A stretch of DNA of 64,000 bases from Pithys albifrons albifrons (taxonomy: Eukaryota > Chordata > Aves > Passeriformes > Thamnophilidae), in NCBI RefSeq assembly GCF_047495875.1, contig NC_092459.1, positions 22,863,795 through 22,927,794 on the forward strand, read 5' to 3'. The notes under the pieces are model-generated. The model saw only the letters and a list, made by a program, of their open reading frames with translations, was not told the DNA's origin and made no database searches. Made by a program: the position numbers and the translations under genes. This document shows positions 56,701 to 64,000 of the stretch, one piece after another (position 1 is the stretch's first letter; each line of letters starts with the position of its first letter).

Positions 56701-58258
56701 AGGGGTAGGGACTGACACAAGCAAATGGCCTAACAAGATATTTTCAAGGAATATTTTAAAAAACTTTCAGATCTTTTCAAAGGAAATGATGCATCAAAAA
56801 GTTGCAAGGGAACATGAACTGAATTACAGTGCTTTGCTCTATGCTTAAAAGTATTTTCATTCTCTCTTTTTACGGTAACAAAACATTTTTGCACTTTTAC
56901 AAAAACAAAAAAAAGCTGATCTTTCCCCACAAATTAATGCTGGACAGACACTAGTCTCAGGGAAATACGATAGCTGGAAGCTGTATAGCGCTTACCTATA
57001 CAAAGCTCGCTGCTCACAACAGTTTGGCTTTGGGTATGTCATATTATGTAGCTTTGAGCTATGAGGCTCAGATCATCTAGAGCAAAATTACAATGTTGCC
57101 AGCTTTCACAGCACTCAGAACATTGTTTAATCATCTTTCCACCTCTGAAGACACACTGCTACCTAATAATTAAATGTCACTTCCAGATGGTGGAGAAAAA
57201 TGGAAGATGTACCGCCAATGTATCTGAAAACAGAAGAAAGGTACGACAAACATGAAGTTCTTCTTTTAAAACATGGTTTTAAAACCAATTTTCTTCTAGG
57301 TTTGGCTTATGCTTTTTAATGTCTGCACACCAACTGATTACTGGAGTTAGAGCTATAATGATTGACTGCTCAGACACGGTATACTCTTTCCTTCACATCT
57401 TTCCTTACAAAGCTGTAATTAGGACACTCATGGCCTAGGGTGTTCATTTGGCTGCCTGCTCACCTGCCTCCTCACCCACCATCTCCAGCCCCTGTCCAGC
57501 CCTGTTCATGGCTGGCAGACCGGAGGGTGAGCAGCCACTTCCCTCGCCCCTCCGTGCCAACTCCACGGGCAGCCCGAGCACCCCAGGCCCGGCCGAGGCT
57601 ACAGCTGCTCCAGAGATGCTGTGTCGGTACTGCCTCCGCACCTCGAAGGCCGCACCGGCTCTTCGCTCCACAGGACACGGGCCCACAACACTCGTTTGAA
57701 AATAAAAAGCTGCAGGGAGCAAGGTCAATGCCATTTTATGATTTTCACATAGTGGATGATCACGGGTGGCGAGGACCACTGCTGAGTAGGCTTCTTTACA
57801 ACTGCGCCACCAGCGATGCCCGCCTGTGTTCGCACTGCCTGGAACACGGTGCAACACGGGCCGTGCGCTGAGACACCGACCGGGCACGGCCGCGGAGAAG
57901 AAGGAGAAGCTCCCGCCGCTCCTCCGGGCACCGCGGGAGCGTGGCGAGGGCCGGGCGCGGCGGCGAGCCGGGGCGGCGAGGGGCCGGCCTGGGGGCGGCG
58001 AGGGAGCAGCGAGGAGCGGCGAGCGGGAGCGAAAGGGCGGTTGGGGGCGTCCAGGGGGCGGCGGCGGCCGGCGCGCCCCGCTCTCCCCCTGGCGGCGGCC
58101 GCTGCGTGCGGGGCGGACACCGTCCCCATGCCCCGACCCGCGCCCGGCGGTACCTGCGCGGGGTGCGCGGCCGTGGGCGGCTCCGCGATCCAGGGCTGCT
58201 CCCTGAGTAGGTGCTGGTAGCTAAGGCAGTGCTTCAGCGCCGACGGCACCGCGCCCAT
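14576..58258 (-). CDS. HMGCLL1: HMGCLL1, extramitochondrial HMG-CoA lyase (7 coding exons, 3' end outside window)
   Basis: This entry spans the whole visible coding region; exons are listed separately. HMG-CoA lyase cleaves 3-hydroxy-3-methylglutaryl-CoA to acetoacetate and acetyl-CoA in ketone-body formation and leucine breakdown. HMGCLL1 is the paralogue that lacks a mitochondrial presequence and acts in the cytosol or at membranes. The join gives 261 residues: exon 1 (1-35), exon 2 (36-59), exon 3 (60-95), exon 4 (96-127), exon 5 (128-176), a split Gly177, exon 6 (178-198) and exon 7 (199-261). Against human HMGCL as I recall it, Arg41, Asp42, Glu72, His233 and His235 all sit at a constant +11 (Arg52, Asp53, Glu83, His244, His246), so the core has no indels up to that point. 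All junctions are GT/AG, phase 0 except exon 5/6. The leader resembles HMGCLL1, not the HMGCL transit peptide. The C-terminal part with the Cys loop is missing from the window. The family call is very secure. Confidence 0.96.
14765..19120 (-). other. HMGCLL1: HMGCLL1 intron 6 (4.4 kb)
   Basis: AT-rich intron with GT donor at 19120-19119 and AG acceptor next to 14764. I see no mobile element, RNA gene or supported open frame in it. The few frames of 60-76 codons overlap on both strands and lack similarity. Confidence 0.85.
19121..19184 (-). CDS. HMGCLL1: HMGCLL1 coding exon 6
   Basis: This is 64 nt: one base completing Gly177 and 21 codons (residues 178-198). The acceptor is TCTGTTACAG and the donor GAA|GTAAGA. 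The peptide [20 protein letters not shown] plus Glu contains the family-typical YVSC-x-LGCPYEG motif. Val at the residue between Cys and Leu is Ala in the mammalian enzymes. It sits alone between two large introns (4.4 kb and 13.3 kb). Confidence 0.96.
22080..22760. repeat. Purine-rich block, possible ancient interspersed repeat
   Basis: The + strand is markedly rich in A and G, with many AGGAAG, GAAGAG and AGAGA words. The sequence around 22180-22400 (GTCATCAGGGAG, GGAACAGAAGCC, GGAGGGTCTCC) reminds me of old amniote interspersed repeats, but I cannot name a family. Frames of 68-101 codons on both strands overlap and look like by-products of the composition, not genes. Confidence 0.3.
30178..30185 (+). 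promoter_or_regulatory. TATA box (TATAAAAG)
   Basis: A consensus TATAAAAG sits about 30 bp before the TG-rich tract in the LTR-like block, the usual distance to a transcription start. Function is inferred from sequence only. Confidence 0.5.
30215..30742 (+). repeat. TG-rich minisatellite, about 528 bp
   Basis: Units of roughly 6-12 bases built from GTGTCTGTGTG and GTGCGTCTGTGTG variants repeat for over 500 bp, with GTGC/GTGT/ATGC interruptions, drifting to TGCATGTCTGTA at the right end. No stop codon occurs across the tract in any + frame or in two of the - frames, which creates long spurious frames rich in Cys/Val/Ser or Thr/His/Asp. They are not genes. Length polymorphism is expected. Confidence 0.95.
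30775..30780 (+). terminator. Poly(A) signal AATAAA of the LTR-like block
   Basis: AATAAA lies 33 bp after the minisatellite and is followed by a T-rich stretch with TTTCTGAGTGTC, similar to a cleavage/downstream element. It supports reading the block as an LTR on the + strand. Confidence 0.5.
31402..32059 (-). mobile_element. CR1 LINE, 3' part including end of the reverse-transcriptase ORF
   Basis: On the + strand the block opens AATCATAGAATAGCATGG then TTTGGGTTGGAAAGGACC, the reverse complement of the typical avian CR1 3' end, so the element points left. Minus-strand translation of about 31760-32050 matches the C-terminal end of CR1 ORF2 ([25 protein letters not shown]). The frame is open for about 100 codons but truncated at the 5' end, as usual for CR1. 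It is a dead copy. Confidence 0.92.
32060..32122 (+). mobile_element. CR1 LINE 3'-terminal fragment in opposite orientation
   Basis: GGACAAGATGATGTCC, AAAGGTCCCTCTCAACC and TAAACCAT form the CR1 3' terminus on the + strand, ending near TCTGTGATCCTCTG. It abuts the 5' end of the minus-strand CR1 with a shared TTGGGTTGGA word at the junction. The two pieces are therefore back-to-back. Confidence 0.8.
32448..32596 (-). CDS. HMGCLL1: HMGCLL1 coding exon 5
   Basis: The acceptor TTTTTTAG precedes ATTGCAGCAGG, and the donor is CGTGG|GTAAAT, giving 149 nt. It encodes 49 full codons (residues 128-176) plus two bases of Gly177, completed by exon 6. It carries the barrel strand [17 protein letters not shown] and the conserved NINCSIEES segment, then a variable helix ending Asn-Met-Asn-Ile-Pro-Val-Arg. 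This is the only non-zero intron phase in the visible gene, and the matching overhang in exon 6 confirms both borders. Confidence 0.96.
32597..34268 (-). other. HMGCLL1: HMGCLL1 intron 4 (1.7 kb)
   Basis: Donor GTAAGTAC at 34268 and acceptor TTTTTTAG next to exon 5. The intron is AT-rich, and I see nothing else in it. Confidence 0.88.
34269..34364 (-). CDS. HMGCLL1: HMGCLL1 coding exon 4
   Basis: This is 96 nt, 32 codons in phase 0 (residues 96-127), bounded by acceptor TTTTAG and donor GCT|GTAAGT. The peptide runs [20 protein letters not shown], then [12 protein letters not shown]. The PVLTPNL strand is a conserved beta strand of the lyase barrel. The Met at the exon start is internal to the protein; it follows Gln95 of exon 3 without a gap. 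Confidence 0.95.
34365..37675 (-). other. HMGCLL1: HMGCLL1 intron 3 (3.3 kb)
   Basis: Donor GTACGTAAAA at 37675 and acceptor TTTTAG at the start of exon 4. Strongly AT-rich, with no repeat or gene that I recognise. Confidence 0.88.
37676..37783 (-). CDS. HMGCLL1: HMGCLL1 coding exon 3
   Basis: This is 108 nt, 36 codons in phase 0 (residues 60-95), with acceptor TTTATAG and donor CAG|GTACGT. It starts [15 protein letters not shown] and ends [10 protein letters not shown]. Glu83, in the Val-Val-Glu-Ala-Thr-Ser-Phe stretch, aligns with active-site Glu72 of HMGCL. Mammalian paralogues have Val where this protein has Ala84, a conservative change next to the active site. The in-frame ATG at the 3' end of the next intron is not used; the reading frame comes from exon 2. 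Confidence 0.96.
37784..38683 (-). other. HMGCLL1: HMGCLL1 intron 2 (0.9 kb)
   Basis: Donor GTAGTTTTTC at 38683, acceptor TTTATAG at exon 3. A short A-run follows the donor (about 38660-38669). No other feature was seen. Confidence 0.88.
38684..38755 (-). CDS. HMGCLL1: HMGCLL1 coding exon 2 (catalytic Arg-Asp motif)
   Basis: The acceptor TTTATTTCAG and the donor AAG|GTAG bound 72 nt, 24 codons in phase 0 (residues 36-59). It encodes the first barrel strand and the signature [10 protein letters not shown]. Arg52 and Asp53 correspond to catalytic/metal-ligand Arg41 and Asp42 of HMGCL. The exon begins Glu-Ala-Ser-Gly-Val-Pro-Glu-Tyr, where the mammalian protein has a somewhat longer Ser/Gln-containing lead-in. 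The exon is too short to stand out as an open reading frame and was found by homology and splice sites. Confidence 0.96.
39489..40090. other. GC-richer intron block, possible old LTR-type repeat
   Basis: The segment starts near GGTGTGGCAGTTAATG and has a base composition well above the AT-rich intron around it. It includes several CCAACCCGGG/CCCC clusters and no open frame. An LTR or other retroelement is possible, but I see no matched termini, primer site or poly(A) signal. Confidence 0.2.
43905..44048 (+). mobile_element. CR1/L2-type LINE fragment, ORF2 C-terminal region
   Basis: GTGTCTAGTTTTGGACTTCC followed by TACTTCAAAAAATAATTC reads as Cys-Val-stop-Phe-Trp-Thr-Ser-Tyr-Phe-Lys-Lys, then Leu-Glu-Ile-Val-His-Glu-Gly. 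This is a decayed version of the same ORF2 tail seen in the CR1 at 31.4-32.06 kb. It carries stop codons and is old. CR1 versus L2 cannot be settled by eye. Confidence 0.45.
44126..44588 (-). mobile_element. CR1 LINE fragment, 3' part
   Basis: GATATCATCTAGTTCAACC, GAGCAGGGTCAACC, GCAGGTTGTGCAG and AAGATGGAGATTCATGGG are the reverse complement of the CR1 3' region in its usual order. Past 44500 it continues into the ORF2-tail part (TACTGGGGATTAAATC). The element points left, is diverged and lacks the 5' end. It lies less than 100 bp from a similar fragment in the other orientation. Confidence 0.82.
46330..46680. repeat. C/T-rich block with loosely repeating GACCTG/GACCTT words
   Basis: Words such as CTGACTTGCAG, GACCTTGGA, CACTGACCTGCAC and CCTGGACCTTCC recur every 25-35 bases. 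Composition is higher in C than in the flanks. This may be a decayed tandem or interspersed repeat; no family is recognised. Confidence 0.25.
58154..58258 (-). CDS. HMGCLL1: HMGCLL1 coding exon 1 (start codon, N-terminal leader)
   Basis: The start codon is at 58258-58256 and the exon ends in CAG before GTACCG, giving 35 codons in phase 0. The protein starts [20 protein letters not shown], very close to the known HMGCLL1 leader. Gly2 with Ser6 fits the N-myristoylation consensus, and mammalian HMGCLL1 is reported to be myristoylated at Gly2. There is no arginine-rich amphipathic mitochondrial presequence, which separates this gene from HMGCL. The C-terminal half (Pro-Pro-Thr-Ala-Ala-His-Pro-Ala-Gln) is less conserved. 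The exon lies in a CpG island, about 72 bp downstream of a CCAAT box. The open frame continues into intron 1, but that extension is GC-rich intron and not coding. Confidence 0.95.
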
Positions 58259-58329
58259 CGCTCCCGCGGCCGCCGCAGCCGCAGGGTCGGCGCAGCCGCG
58301 CGGTCCGCGCGCGAGCACAGGCAGCCCCG

Positions 58330-58334
58330 ATTGG
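58330..58334 (-). promoter_or_regulatory. HMGCLL1: CCAAT box upstream of HMGCLL1
   Basis: ATTGG on the + strand reads CCAAT on the gene strand (CCGCCAATCGG), 72 bp upstream of the start codon. The CCGCCAAT context fits NF-Y binding sites. No TATA box is apparent, as usual for CpG-island promoters. The transcription start is not determined by sequence alone. Confidence 0.5.
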
Positions 58335-58420
58335 CGGAGCGCGGGCGCCGCCGCGTCCCCTCCCGCGCGCCTCGCCCGACCGACCCGGCCCGGGCAGCGC
58401 CGCCTCGCCCTGCCAGCTCC

Positions 58421-58670
58421 GCACAGTCACCACACAGCCTCCCCAGCCTCCGCCGAGACGCCGCACAGCCTCCCCAGCCTGCGTCCAGCCCCCGCCGAGC
58501 CCTCGCGCAGCCTCCACAGCCCCCGCACAGCCTCCCCAGCCCCCCGCCGAGACCCCGCACAGCCTCCCCAACCCCCGCACAGCCTCCGCACAGCCTCCAC
58601 AGCCCCCGCCGAGACCCCGCACAGCCTCCCCAGCCTCCGCGCAGCCCCCGCACGGCTTCCCCAGCCCCGG
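58421..58670. repeat. GC-rich minisatellite upstream of HMGCLL1 exon 1
   Basis: Variants of CACAGCCTCCCCAGCC and CCCCCGCCGAGACCCCG alternate for about 250 bp, with larger blocks of around 60-100 bp that themselves repeat. It begins about 163 bp upstream of the start codon. The HMGCLL1 sense strand is the G-rich one, with many GGGG and GGNGG clusters. Confidence 0.9.
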
Positions 58671-59059
58671 CGCTTCGTGCCGCACTCGGGCCGGGTTGGG
58701 CCGCCGCCGCACCAGCTGCAGGCGCGGGGCGGGTGTGCGGGAGAAACCGCTGAGTGGAGGCGCGGCCCGGACGCGGCGGGCACGGGCACGGGGGCAGCGG
58801 CCGTCCTGCCCCACGCGTCCCCGGCACGGCCGCGGACACGGGGCCAGCCTGAGCTGGCAGGGCTTGAGGCAGAAGGGGGGAAAGGAGCAAGGAGAAGGGA
58901 GAGGGCTGCTTTCAGCCCAAGCCCCCATGCCCCGTTCGGCACCCCGGGGCCGCACAGGCCGTGCGGGATAAGCGCGGCCCCGCTCGCTCGGCCGTCCCGG
59001 TGACACGAGGCTCTGTGCGCACACTTGGATTTCTGCTTTCCACTTGAGTAGCAAAAGCG

Positions 59060-62000
59060 TAACAAATGGAATTGTGTTCAGGTTTTAACAGCTCTCTCCG
59101 CAGCAGCAGGTTATATTTTGTCAGCTCCTTCACCATTCGGTTTGTCAGCCAACTTTCCAAACTCCTCTCAAGCGAAATACGAAATGCATTGGAAATTGTT
59201 TCTGGATCATTTCTGAGGTGTCAGGGATTTTTTCTGAAATTGACTACCCTTTCTCTCGGTCATTTTCTGCGAAAGATTATCAGGTTCACTGCCAAGGCTG
59301 TTTCAGTGGTTCACAGATAGGCATGATGCTCTCAAAGCCTCGTATTTTTCGTTTGCTGTTTTACATTTCATGCTTTCTGTTCTCTGCATCCAAAAATGAT
59401 GTTCACATGGCCACTGTGAACCAAAATTGAATGCTGATTGATTGGCTGGGAAAGTTTCGGTTTTCGATGATAGTGATGGCTCTGCAGAAATAAATACATC
59501 AAGTATAATTTAAAACTTTTATTTTATAAAGTTGCCTGTAGGCAACTCTGCAATTTCAAATGTGGCCACTGAGAAGTGCCAAGGATATTTTTCTACTGAC
59601 TGCAATATGAGTCAGTTAATATCTTTTCTACCTTCTGGTAAAATATTTGTGAATTCAAGATTTTTGTATTTTCACAGTTCAAAATTCCACTAAGTTTCCA
59701 CTAAATGCTGACTCTGGGTACTTGCTTTGGTCTTGTTACCCATAAAGTTAGGGGTAGAATGTAGAAAGGCTGGCCAAAAATTCAAGCCTTTCTCTTTTGT
59801 CTCCCAGTGAGAGACAATTTATAAATGATATGGTATGTGTGAAAGGAAAACCACTGAAGATTAAAAAAAAGTATTTTTCTTCTTCACTTTTCTGCACGTT
59901 TCATAGCAAGGAAGTTACAGTATGTGAAGGAAGTGTACCTTGCCGACCTACCTGACCTGTTCACAAGTTACTCCAGTAACAAAGTAAAATTACATATGGC
60001 CTTTAATCATCTTTCTTAAAAATACCTCTGAAATTAGCTGCATTGTAACTCTTTGCAGGTAGCTTAGACATCAAACTACTATCTTACCCATGTGGTATTG
60101 CTTCTGTGTCTGTCACTGTTTCTATTAATGTAGCTCAAACATACTGCCAGATTGATTGCCATTTTTGCTGGGTTTAAAGCTTCAATAGACTCTTCAGCCT
60201 GTGTCCACTGTGAACGTTTGTCAATATAAACCCTTTAAGACTCAGAATGCCAACAAATATGCTGAAAAGGATCATCTTTATCTGAAAACCCAGTGTTGCT
60301 GGGCAGAGAAAGAAAATATACCAGAAATAAATTCTAAAGTGATCCTAAATAAACTGAGTTCTCATGCAACAGTTTCTCATTGTTTCTTTTCTGTTGCACC
60401 TCTTATTCTCCCTGCAATCAGAATTTGTTCTTCACCCTTGCCAATTTGACACTGAATTTTTCAACTAGTCTTTCTAAATCCATGCAAGGAGTTTTCAAAA
60501 TCAAGAAATGTATAAATAAAACACATTAATCCGAAACTTGTATGTTTCTCAGAAGAAGAAAAATTGTGATTATTTAATGAAAAAAGCCCAGTATGTTAAA
60601 AGCTTTAGAGCTAATACAAATTGTTACTGTTAAACACGAGTCACATCAAACAGTACAGTATGAAAGTACCTCCAAGAAGATTATGTCTTAGGCATGCAGT
60701 CATCCCAATACTGTTCTTTGCTTGTAGAGGCTACAAAATTTGTTCCACCCCACTTTGTGAGTTAGCATGAAGGCAAATACAGTACAATATAATGTTTCAT
60801 CTTGTCTACTTCCAGTGATAGTACCAGCATATTTACTAATTGAAAGGTTTGCAAAATCACATGAAGAACAATGGACATTTTTGGCAGATCTTTCTGTAAT
60901 AGCAAGTGGGCCACTCATTGTCTGGACCTTTATGTGCCCTGTACTGTTCCTTATTTTGTTTCTGCATATCTTTTGTTCAACAATGACATTTTGGAACAGC
61001 TTCAGTTCACTAGAACACATGGAAGAACTCAGATGTGTTTAGTGCTGTATCAGGATAGTGAATAGAAATACCACATTTTGTCTTTTGGCTTTTTGTCTGT
61101 CTCTTAAAACTGTTTATCATTCTGATACTCCTCTGAATTCATCATTGTTGTTGGCTCATATTGTGTGCTGGTCAAAGGTTTTAAAACGTTTATTAAAAGG
61201 AATGCTTTTCACTAAAATGAATAATCTCTCATACAAATCATGCCACCAAGCCAGCCAGATGGGAAGAACAGGCAAAGTTGTGTAATATGCAGAGTTACTT
61301 CAAATATTACCATGAGAGATGTTTCTGTACTCCTTATTGTTCCCATGCAGTTACACCGGTAGTTGGCAGTCAGATCATTAGGAGTGGAAACATAAAGCTG
61401 TTGGATTTCCTGCAGTGTGACACAAAACCTTGGCCAAGAAAGGCATGGTAAAAATAGGTTGTTCATTTATAAGCATCTAAAAGAAAATAAGAAAGTTGTT
61501 TAAAGAGTGATTTGATGACAGCAAGAAGGACAGAATCAGAAGCAAGGGAGCTATTCATACTGCTGATAATCATAAGTGCCAAACTGGCAAGCAGCCAAGA
61601 TGCCTACTAGGCAGAGATCAAAGACACATATGGTGAGTCTCAAACAACAAATAAGCCATAGAATTCTGGCAAGCATTGCAGGAATAATGTACTCCAGCCC
61701 TGACAAAGAAGATGAGGGCTAAAGAAAAAACAATGGGGCTACCAATACTGGATCATACCTCAGGGAAAGCAAAGCTTTCATCATTTCAGTTTTATTGGAG
61801 AAAAATACAGATACCTTCTCACATATGGTAGGTCTGGTTGATCTAAATTGATGGGAAGTGTAACACAATGTTAAAAAGTATTCTTTACAGTTGTGGCAGT
61901 AAATCAGTGTTCCATTAGCTGCAGCATCATTCAGAGACGGCATTCTTCAGAGAGTTAGTAATAGATTTACTTTGCCAAAGTAAGACTATATCCCAGGTGA

Positions 62001-64000
62001 TAGACACCTGGCATTTGAAACAAACAGACACAATCAAGAAGAAAGTCCAAGTTACGTCTTGCCAGATGTTGGATCCTGTTCTTTTCTATTCTTCCACTAA
62101 TTCAGTCAGATGGCAGGTTTTTTTGCCAACAAGATCATAATGTAAAACAAACAAACAAAAAGGAAACAGTTTATTCTCATGATGCTTGAATGCATTCAAT
62201 AGGAAAAAAAGGAAATCCTGTGAGCGTAGACCTGGTTTAATAATCACAACAGTTAGACATACATACACAGAGTCATAAAAGAAAGAGGCATATAATATGT
62301 TATGTTATTTTACATTTATAAAGGGCAATGATGTTTACACTGGGAAAAATGGTACTCGGCAGCCCTTTGGGTCTTTGGGTGGTCTCCAAAGTATCAACGC
62401 TACATTGCCACATACAATTGTTATGAGGCATATCAAGGACAGCAGAGAATTGCAGCAGAAAGTGCTTATTTATGGATAACATTTTCCATCTGAGTTGTTT
62501 TCATAACTGACAGAAATGCTGATGAACCAAATGTTTCCTTTGTCTGACTCCGTCATTTAGACTGTAATTTCTTTGTCTCAGTGACCTGACCTACCACTCA
62601 GCAGTATCAGGAGAAACTATAAGCCAGTTCCTGAATGGATTTTCAAGGTGCTATTACAATATTTAAGAAAATATTTCCTTTTCAGATTAAGTATTTTGCC
62701 TACTGTTACACAGACTTCGTTTCCATCTCTTTTTTCCACATAAATGCAGTTAGTATCTCCATCTCCACCCAGTCTTCTCTGCCAATAAATACTAATGTGA
62801 CTTCTTATATGGATTTTAAGGTGTGATATGGAGTAACCTCTGATTTCCTTCCTCCCTTTATGTTGTTAAGAGCCAACAAAATAGTATTGGTTGTCAGTGA
62901 GGCCAGTTTTCTTGTTTTTCCAGCAAGTGACCCTGTCACATCATGTAGGATAAAGAGAAACTGTAAGTTACCCTTAGGAAATATTTACTGAATAAAGAGA
63001 TGCTGGGATGGCTTTTGTGCTATATCCATTTCTTCTTAAGTAGAGAGCATTTATCAGAGGTTAGTCAAAATACGACAAAATAACCACCTGGAAAGTGTGC
63101 CTGCACTGCATTCTGGGAATAATGCTTTCCAAACAGGGAAAAAGAGTTAAAGACCCGCACCTTTTCTATTCTCTTAGGGAGCAGTTCTTCTGATTTGTTT
63201 TAAATGTAAATTTTAGTTTCAAATGAACCACATTCTATGAACCATATACAATTTCTCTGTTTCAAACTTTTCCAGCAAGTGAAAATTAATTAGGCTATCC
63301 AATAAAGCACAAATGAATATAGAATGTAAGAATCCAAAAGTTAAATTTGTCTGTTCCTTTTTTGTTTTATTCTTCTAATTACTAAATTAATGGCCATACC
63401 AGGAATAACTGTTTCAATGTTTTTTAGGCATTTCCCTTTTAAAATTACTTGGGATACTCAACTACTATCTCTCTGGCATGTTCCAGAGAAATAGTAACAG
63501 TTTAAATTCTAGTATAATGACCTGTCTGACACTAGAATTTTTCTCTTTTGTCTGTCACCAACATTACTCAACTTGGGTAAAAAAATGGAGTTTTCTGGTG
63601 CAGTATAAACTTGCCTAATTTGGCAATCAAATGGTAACAAAGGCAGAGTTATTAGTGAAGAGACAAAGCAAAGTCTGTGTTTGCACATAAAGGACATGCT
63701 TGCCAAAGTAGTTTGCTCAAGATAGTTTCATATGGCAGTTTCATGTTTTTCAATTTACTTCATATTACTTTGCCTAAACAATGTGCAGTTAAAATGCATA
63801 TCCACAGTAACTAACTGAATGCAGTTGTTAAATTATCAACACAACAAAAACTTTTGGAAACATACTACCAAATAATGAAAAATAATTTGATAGAGTGTGT
63901 AATGTGGAGTTAAAAATTGTATCACATGCACCATAACACAAAGTAATCTGAGATCAAGTAAATGTGTACATCATTTATTTCTCCAGTCCTGTTTGTATTT
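59060..64000. other. 5' flank of HMGCLL1, no gene recognised
   Basis: AT-rich sequence right of the CpG island. I see only a short (CAAA)n-type tract near 62146-62160 and scattered frames of under 110 codons without similarity, including a hydrophobic 91-codon frame at 60767-61042. In other vertebrates BMP5 lies further in this direction; nothing of it is visible here. Confidence 0.7.

Larger units (their letters stand above)
38756..58153 (-). other. HMGCLL1: HMGCLL1 intron 1 (19.4 kb)
   Basis: The donor GTACCG lies in the CpG island and the acceptor TTTATTTCAG is next to exon 2. Contents that can be named are a GC-richer block at 39.49-40.1 kb, an opposed CR1-like pair at 43.9-44.6 kb, an A-run near 42430-42445, a C/T-rich block at 46.3-46.8 kb and the left half of the CpG island. 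The stretches 40.1-43.9, 47-57.4 kb hold AT-rich sequence with no supported gene. Mammalian HMGCLL1 has an alternative exon between exons 1 and 2; I did not find its counterpart by eye. Confidence 0.83.
57470..58990. promoter_or_regulatory. HMGCLL1: CpG island at the HMGCLL1 promoter
   Basis: GC content and CpG density jump sharply from about 57470, peak at 57900-58400 around exon 1 and fall off near 59000. GC-box-type GGGCGG words occur near 58036 and 58062. Long open frames on both strands here (up to 277 codons) are a by-product of few A/T-rich stop codons. The island covers the start of intron 1, exon 1 and the 5' flank, as expected for a CpG promoter. Confidence 0.9.

Noticed and set aside
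57444..57887. 147-codon minus-strand and 143-codon plus-strand frames at the left side of the CpG island
   Set aside because: Overlapping frames on both strands in GC-rich intron sequence, with no similarity recognised.
58221..59054. 277-codon minus-strand frame and several others of 80-218 codons around the CpG island
   Set aside because: They overlap on both strands, run through the minisatellite and the exon 1 region in other frames, and are rich in Gly/Ala/Arg/Pro as expected from GC-rich DNA. No domain is visible.
60767..61042. 91-codon hydrophobic frame in the 5' flank
   Set aside because: It overlaps a 106-codon frame on the other strand, has no recognisable family and no splice or promoter context. 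Chance is the simplest reading.

Overview
The window is vertebrate nuclear DNA, most likely from a bird. It is intron-dominated and AT-rich, with a CpG island at one promoter. Its interspersed repeats include CR1 LINE copies with the typical avian 3' end and LTR retroelement remnants. There are no operons, CRISPR arrays or bacterial signals. CR1 also occurs in turtles and crocodilians, so 'bird' is the favoured reading rather than a proof.

One gene accounts for all the convincing coding sequence: HMGCLL1, the extramitochondrial 3-hydroxy-3-methylglutaryl-CoA lyase, on the minus strand. Seven coding exons can be placed to the base with consensus splice sites: exon 1 at 58154-58258, exon 2 at 38684-38755, exon 3 at 37676-37783, exon 4 at 34269-34364, exon 5 at 32448-32596, exon 6 at 19121-19184 and exon 7 at 14576-14764. 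Joined in frame they give 261 residues from the start codon. This covers the N-myristoylation-type leader and most of the TIM-barrel lyase domain, including the catalytic Arg/Asp, Glu and His-x-His residues. The last roughly 80 residues, which in this family carry the catalytic-Cys loop, are not in the window and should lie beyond position 1. Exon numbers count coding exons seen here.

Layout from left to right. 1-14575 is the 3'-most intron seen; it contains an LTR retroelement remnant (about 4037-6090) with a primer-binding site matching the 3' end of tRNA-Gly. 14576-38755 holds exons 7 to 2 separated by introns. The 13 kb intron at 19185-32447 carries an LTR-like block with a 530-bp TG-rich minisatellite and two CR1 pieces in opposite orientation. 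38756-58153 is the 19.4 kb first intron, with a second opposed CR1-like pair near 44 kb. About 57470-58990 is the CpG island with exon 1, a CCAAT box and a GC-rich minisatellite. 59060-64000 is the 5' flank, where I recognise no gene.

I found no previously undescribed system. The most unusual items are the LTR element with the tRNA-Gly primer site, the minisatellite between a TATA box and a poly(A) signal in an LTR-like block, the two back-to-back CR1 pairs, and a G-rich minisatellite just upstream of the HMGCLL1 start.
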